From Methylotenera versatilis 301 (lineage in GTDB: Bacteria > Pseudomonadota > Gammaproteobacteria > Burkholderiales > Methylophilaceae): a DNA stretch of 64,000 nucleotides. A program made the position numbers and the translations under genes. Below, one piece after another: positions 59,498 to 64,000 of the stretch. Each line of letters starts with the position of its first letter. Positions within the stretch are counted from its first letter, which is position 1. The notes under the pieces were generated by a model. That model made no database searches and was not told where the DNA came from. It saw only the letters and a list, made by a program, of their open reading frames with translations. Location of the stretch: contig NC_014207.1 in the NCBI RefSeq assembly GCF_000093025.1, positions 2,356,001 through 2,420,000 on the forward strand, read 5' to 3'.

Positions 59498-59962
59498 ATC
59501 GAATTCAAACCTAAAAGCCTGCGGCAACGGGCACTTGATTATCTGGGTAAGCGCGAGTATTCATACTTTGAGCTCACCCAGAAATTAAAACCGTTTGCAG
59601 AAGAGTCCGATGACATTTCGGTCATTCTGGATGATTTTAAAAAACGTGGCTGGCTTTCAGATGCTAGGTTCACTGAACAACTGGTGCATGCAAGACAAAG
59701 TAAATTTGGCAGCGCACGTGTCGCCAATGAGTTACGAGAAAAAGGCGTGGCGGATGATTTAATCGCTGACGCTGTTGAAGAGGTAAAAGTAAATGAACTA
59801 GATTTTGCACGTGAAGTTTGTCGCAAAAAGTTTAAAGCCAGCCCTAGTAGCCGGGAAGACTGGGCAAAACAAGCCAGATTTTTACAAAGTCGTGGCTTTG
59901 GTTTTGATGTAATTAAAAAAGTGCTCAATGAAAAAAGTATCAATGAGTCAGCTAACGATTAA
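59498..59962 (+). CDS. recX: RecX regulatory protein, apparent ATC start
   Basis: The frame open from 59486 (after an in-frame TAA at 59483) encodes EFKPKSLRQRALDYLGKREY, YFELTQKLKPF, FKKRGWLSDARF, SKFGSARVANELREKGV and so on, a full RecX of three-helix repeats (154 residues counting the start). RecX binds RecA filaments and limits their activity. No ATG, GTG or TTG occurs in the frame before the conserved sequence. An ATC at 59498 lies seven bases after a good Shine-Dalgarno sequence (ACGAGG, 59485-59490) at the family's normal N-terminus. A shorter version from the ATG at 59684 would lack half the protein. Confidence 0.85.
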   Translation: MEFKPKSLRQRALDYLGKREYSYFELTQKLKPFAEESDDISVILDDFKKRGWLSDARFTEQLVHARQSKFGSARVANELREKGVADDLIADAVEEVKVNELDFAREVCRKKFKASPSSREDWAKQARFLQSRGFGFDVIKKVLNEKSINESAND

Positions 59963-60009
59963 ATGCATGATTAAATACAATAGTAATTAAAATCAACGAT
60001 AAACAAATA

Positions 60010-62715
60010 ATGACAATCAAACTAAGTAACAACCCAAGCAGTAACGAAATTCGCAAGGCGTTCCTCGATTTCTTTGCCTCTAAAGGCCATCAAATCGTCG
60101 CTTCCAGCTCGCTAGTTCCTCACGGCGACCCTACCCTGCTATTCACTAACGCTGGGATGAATCAATTTAAAGACGTGTTTTTAGGTTTTGACAAGCGCAC
60201 ATACACTCGCGCGACGAGCAGCCAAAAATGTGTACGCGCAGGCGGCAAACATAACGACCTTGAAAATGTAGGCTATACAGCACGGCACCATACATTCTTT
60301 GAAATGTTAGGCAACTTTAGCTTTGGCGATTACTTTAAAGATGACGCAATTGCTTACGCCTGGGAGCTACTCACCGAAGTTTTCAAGCTACCAAAAGACA
60401 AACTCACCGTCACCGTCTATGCAGACGATGATGAAGCCTACAACATTTGGCATGACAAAATTGGCGTGCCTGCCGAGCGTATTATCCGCATTGGCGACAA
60501 CAAAGGCGCACGCTACGCCTCAGACAATTTCTGGATGATGGGGGATACTGGCCCATGCGGCCCGTGTACTGAAATTTTTTACGACCACGGCGACCACCAC
60601 TTTGGTGGCCCACCAGGCAGCCCAGATGAAGACGGCGACCGCTTTATCGAAATCTGGAATAACGTGTTCATGCAGTTCAACCGCGACGAAGCGGGCATGA
60701 TGCATCCACTACCAAAACCCTCTGTGGATACAGGTATGGGCTTGGAGCGTATTTCTGCAGTATTGCAACATGTGCATGCCAACTATGAAATTGATATTTT
60801 CAAGACTTTAATAGATGCGGCGGCACGTGAAGTATTCGTAACTCCATCAAACCAAACCTACTCTGTTGCAAGCCTGAGCGAACTAAAAAGCAAATATCCA
60901 GAAATTTTAAATAACCCGTCACTTAAAGTATTAGCTGACCACATCCGAGCTTGCTCATTCTTAATCGCTGACGGCGTGATTCCAGGCAACGAAGGACGTG
61001 GCTACGTTCTACGCCGCATTATTCGCCGCGCCATCCGTCATGGCTATAAGTTAGGTACACGCGCAGCATTCTTCTACAAACTTGTACCTGACTTAGTCAA
61101 GCAAATGGGCGAAGCCTATCCTGAACTGGTTGCGAATCAGTCGCGCATCATGGATATGTTGAAGCTGGAAGAAGATCGCTTCTTTGAAACCATTGAAAAC
61201 GGTATGGAAATTTTAGAAACTGAACTTGCTACCATGTCTAAAGCGAATAACACCCTTTTCAATGGCGACCTTGCTTTTAAACTGCATGATACTTTTGGCT
61301 TCCCACTTGATTTAACGGCAGACATCTGCCGTGAACGTGATGTCAATGTAGATAGCGCAGCATTTGATGCTGCTATGACACGTCAAAAAGAACAAGCTCG
61401 CGCCGCTGGTAAGTTCAAAATGGCAACCAATCTTGAATACAATGGCGCGAATACAGACTTTAAAGGTTATGAAACATTAGAAGCTAGCGCTAAGATTTTA
61501 GCGCTATACAAAGATGGCACGGCAGTGAATCAACTATCAGAGGGCGAGCAAGGTGTTGTGGTACTAGATAATACGCCGTTCTATGCTGAGTCTGGTGGTC
61601 AAGTCGGTGATAATGGCGTGCTTAAAGCCGAAAACGGTATTTTTGCTGTGGAAGATACGCAAAAAATCCAAGCGGCTGTTTTTGGCCATCATGGCATTTT
61701 AAAAACTGGCAAAATCAGTGTGGGTGAAAGCCTAAAAGCGAGTGTGGACATAGCCGCTCGTGCTAACATCATGCGCAATCACTCAGCAACACATTTGATG
61801 CACAAAGCACTTCGCCAAGTATTAGGCACGCATGTGCAACAAAAAGGTTCGCTGGTTGATGCGGATAAAACACGTTTTGACTTTTTGCATAACGCGCCGA
61901 TGACTGATGAAGAAATCGCCAAAGTCGAAGCGATTGTCAATGCCGAGATTCTTGCTAACGCACCAACACAAGCCCGTGAAATGGACATTGAATCCGCACA
62001 AAAAACCGGTGCAATGATGCTATTTGGCGAGAAATACGGTGATATTGTGCGAGTTTTAGATATTGGTAGCACCACAGAATTATGTGGTGGTACGCATGTG
62101 AACCGCACTGGCGATATAGGCCTATTCAAAGTTTATGCCGAAAGTGGCGTCGCTGCAGGCGTTCGTCGTATAGAAGCAGCCACTGGTAATGGCGCGCTGA
62201 AATTGATTAATGCTCAACAAGCACTGATTTCTCAACTTTCCGCTGACTTGAAAGCGCCAACTAGTGAACTTGCTTCTAAGGTTGCGCAATTAAGTGATCA
62301 TGCAAAATCATTAGAAAAAGAACTGGCACGCTTAAAATCTAAACTAGCATCATCTCAAGGTGATGATTTGGCCACACAAGCGACTGAGATTGCAGGTGTA
62401 AAAGTCTTAGCTGTGACGTTAGAGGGCGCCGATGCAAATACCTTGCGCGAAACGATGGATAAGCTAAAAGATAAACTAAAATCAGCTGCCATAGTCTTAG
62501 CTAGCGTTAACGATGGCAAAGTCAGTTTGGCAGCAGGTGTAACATCAGACTTAACAGGTAAGATCAAAGCGGGTGAACTGGTCAACTTTGTTGCGCAACA
62601 AGTAGGTGGCAAAGGCGGAGGTAAGCCAGATATGGCAATGGCAGGCGGTACGGATGCCAGCCAATTACCTAAAGCGCTTGCAGGCGTGAGCGACTGGGTA
62701 AGCAGTAAACTATAA
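60010..62715 (+). CDS. alaS: Alanyl-tRNA synthetase
   Basis: A 901-residue class II synthetase. Catalytic part: [39 protein letters not shown], then [15 protein letters not shown]. Editing domain: [16 protein letters not shown] (His-x3-His) with the zinc Cys/His in ELCGGTH. The C-terminal DHHA1 domain has a [15 protein letters not shown] end. It charges tRNA-Ala and edits Ser/Gly errors. The order recA-recX-alaS-lysC is typical of this group. Confidence 0.98.
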   Translation: MTIKLSNNPSSNEIRKAFLDFFASKGHQIVASSSLVPHGDPTLLFTNAGMNQFKDVFLGFDKRTYTRATSSQKCVRAGGKHNDLENVGYTARHHTFFEMLGNFSFGDYFKDDAIAYAWELLTEVFKLPKDKLTVTVYADDDEAYNIWHDKIGVPAERIIRIGDNKGARYASDNFWMMGDTGPCGPCTEIFYDHGDHHFGGPPGSPDEDGDRFIEIWNNVFMQFNRDEAGMMHPLPKPSVDTGMGLERISAVLQHVHANYEIDIFKTLIDAAAREVFVTPSNQTYSVASLSELKSKYPEILNNPSLKVLADHIRACSFLIADGVIPGNEGRGYVLRRIIRRAIRHGYKLGTRAAFFYKLVPDLVKQMGEAYPELVANQSRIMDMLKLEEDRFFETIENGMEILETELATMSKANNTLFNGDLAFKLHDTFGFPLDLTADICRERDVNVDSAAFDAAMTRQKEQARAAGKFKMATNLEYNGANTDFKGYETLEASAKILALYKDGTAVNQLSEGEQGVVVLDNTPFYAESGGQVGDNGVLKAENGIFAVEDTQKIQAAVFGHHGILKTGKISVGESLKASVDIAARANIMRNHSATHLMHKALRQVLGTHVQQKGSLVDADKTRFDFLHNAPMTDEEIAKVEAIVNAEILANAPTQAREMDIESAQKTGAMMLFGEKYGDIVRVLDIGSTTELCGGTHVNRTGDIGLFKVYAESGVAAGVRRIEAATGNGALKLINAQQALISQLSADLKAPTSELASKVAQLSDHAKSLEKELARLKSKLASSQGDDLATQATEIAGVKVLAVTLEGADANTLRETMDKLKDKLKSAAIVLASVNDGKVSLAAGVTSDLTGKIKAGELVNFVAQQVGGKGGGKPDMAMAGGTDASQLPKALAGVSDWVSSKL

Positions 62716-62783
62716 TTCAACTAATTTATATTAACTAAACTTTAATCAAGTAGCCTTTGATTAATTAACTTATAGAGCTAAAA

Positions 62784-64000
62784 ATGGCATTGATTGTACA
62801 AAAATATGGTGGCACATCTGTAGCGAATCCTGAGAGGATACGCAATGTTGCCCGACGCGTAGCGCGTTATAAAGCAATGGGGCATCAAGTCGTAGTGGTG
62901 GTTTCAGCCATGTCTGGTGAAACTAACAAACTGATTGGCCTAGCTAAAGAGCTCATGGCAGAGCCAGATCCACGCGAGTTGGACATGATTATCTCCACAG
63001 GCGAACAAGTCACCATTGGCTTAACTGCGCTGGCGTTAATCGAGCTAGGTATTAAAGCGAAAAGCTACACGGGTGCACAAGTCAAAATTTTAACGGACGA
63101 CTCTTATACCAAAGCACGCATTCTTAATATCGACAAAGAAAATCTGAAAGCTGACTTAGATGCTGGTTATGTATGCGTTGTAGCAGGCTTTCAAGGTGAA
63201 GATGAGAATGGCAATATCACCACATTAGGCCGCGGCGGCTCTGACACTACTGGCGTCGCTCTAGCGGCGGCATTGGGCGCAGATGAATGCCAAATCTACA
63301 CAGATGTTGATGGTGTTTACACCACTGACCCGCGCGTAGTGCCTGAAGCGCGTCGTTTAAAATCAATAACTTTTGAAGAAATGCTTGAATTAGCAAGCCA
63401 AGGTTCAAAAGTACTGCAAATTCGCTCTGTAGAATTCGCAGGAAAATACAAAGTTAAGCTACGTGTGCTTTCAAGCTTTGAAGAAGAAGGCGACGGCACA
63501 CTGATTACATTTGAGGAAGAAGACAACATGGAACAACCCATCATTTCAGGCATTGCGTTTAATCGTGACGAAGCCAAAATTACCGTGCTAGGCGTGCCAG
63601 ACAAACCAGGTATCGCTTACCAAATTTTAGGTCCAATCGCCGATGCGAATATCGATGTCGATATGATTATTCAAAACACTGGTGCTGATGGCACAACCGA
63701 CTTCACATTCACTGTTCATAAAAATGAGATGAATAAAGCGCTGAATATTTTACGTGATAAAGTACAAGGTCACATCGGCGCACGTGAAATCAGCGGCGAT
63801 GACAAAATCGCCAAAGTATCAGTCGTTGGTGTGGGTATGCGCTCACACGTAGGCATCGCCAGCCAAATGTTCCGCACTTTGGCGGAAGAAGGCATCAACA
63901 TACAAATGATTTCGACCTCAGAAATTAAAATTGCAGTCGTTGTTGATGAAAAATACCTAGAGCTAGCTGTGCGCGTACTACACAAAGCATTTGAATTAGA
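62784..64000 (+). CDS. lysC: Aspartate kinase (3' end outside window)
   Basis: The frame from ATG 62784 is open to the window end (405 residues). KYGGTSV (7-13), the active-site GRGGSDTTGVALAAALGAD and the linker FEEMLELASQGSKVLQIRSVEFA lead into two ACT domains. The second ACT ends beyond GINIQMISTSEIKIAVVV. It phosphorylates aspartate for lysine, threonine and methionine synthesis, and the ACT domains sense lysine and/or threonine. Little of the C-terminus is missing. It is 68 bases after alaS. Confidence 0.97.
   Translation, partial: MALIVQKYGGTSVANPERIRNVARRVARYKAMGHQVVVVVSAMSGETNKLIGLAKELMAEPDPRELDMIISTGEQVTIGLTALALIELGIKAKSYTGAQVKILTDDSYTKARILNIDKENLKADLDAGYVCVVAGFQGEDENGNITTLGRGGSDTTGVALAAALGADECQIYTDVDGVYTTDPRVVPEARRLKSITFEEMLELASQGSKVLQIRSVEFAGKYKVKLRVLSSFEEEGDGTLITFEEEDNMEQPIISGIAFNRDEAKITVLGVPDKPGIAYQILGPIADANIDVDMIIQNTGADGTTDFTFTVHKNEMNKALNILRDKVQGHIGAREISGDDKIAKVSVVGVGMRSHVGIASQMFRTLAEEGINIQMISTSEIKIAVVVDEKYLELAVRVLHKAFEL

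Noticed and set aside
62742-62764. Terminator hairpin between alaS and lysC
   Set aside because: TTAATCAA and TTGATTAA can pair but the stem is AT-only and has no T tract, so read-through into lysC is likely.

Overview
This window looks like part of a chromosome from an AT-rich betaproteobacterial methylotroph, most likely of the family Methylophilaceae (Methylotenera/Methylophilus type). That placement is an inference. It rests on a stand-alone PQQ precursor gene (pqqA), on betaproteobacterial gene orders (pcnB-folK-dNK-panB-panC; miaB-phoH-...-ybeY-corC; recA-recX-alaS-lysC), and on the sugar-phosphate set fbaA/tpiA/fbp expected in a ribulose-monophosphate-cycle organism. There are no rRNA genes, no recognisable complete tRNA genes and no CRISPR array.

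Layout. Positions 1-3075 are accessory DNA: the C-terminal part of a type ISP-like restriction-modification enzyme, a toxin-antitoxin pair behind an 18-bp palindrome, a small conserved hypothetical gene, and a possible element boundary (tandem 12-mers and a terminator). From 3.3 to 9.1 kb lie stress and peripheral genes: dodecin, orphan pqqA, an Fe-S cryptochrome/photolyase with an overlapping DUF2256 gene, a YwqK-repeat protein, two exported EF-hand proteins, an SDR and a COG3146 acetyltransferase-fold protein. From 9.4 to 16.5 kb come an OmpR/EnvZ pair, a PAS-GGDEF-EAL regulator, cysG and a scramblase-like protein. From 16.6 to 30.7 kb are housekeeping genes (miaB, phoH, psiE-like, ybeY, corC, mscL, lnt, glyQ, glyS, gmhB, plsC-like, M48-like peptidase, SCO, ilvE). 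From 30.8 to 41.7 kb are murI, a cobalamin adenosyltransferase, pcnB, folK, dNK, panBCD, rsfS, rlmH, phrB, fbaA and tpiA. From 41.7 to 51.7 kb are fbp, mlaA, pmbA, yjgA, a CPA1 antiporter, a PDZ protein, mogA, an SPFH protein, thiL, pgpA and a CinA/PncC-type gene. From 52.1 to 58.2 kb is an E. coli ynbABCD-like lipid cluster. The window ends with recA-recX-alaS and the start of lysC.

Three things stand out. (1) The minus-strand cluster 58192-52133 encodes a CDP-alcohol phosphatidyltransferase, a CdsA-type cytidylyltransferase, an NTF2-fold exported protein, a fused alpha/beta-hydrolase-methyltransferase, a fused PAP2/dual-specificity phosphatase and a small membrane protein. These parts could together make a modified glycerophospholipid that is not one of the standard ones. 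(2) A GIY-YIG nuclease gene sits between glyQ and glyS, bounded by inverted 25-bp palindromic repeats. At 55.8 kb the same two repeat ends occur face to face without the gene, so the pair looks like an autonomous element and its internally deleted derivative. (3) An unlinked 23-codon pqqA lies at 3.6 kb, and recX appears to begin at a non-standard ATC codon placed correctly behind a Shine-Dalgarno sequence.
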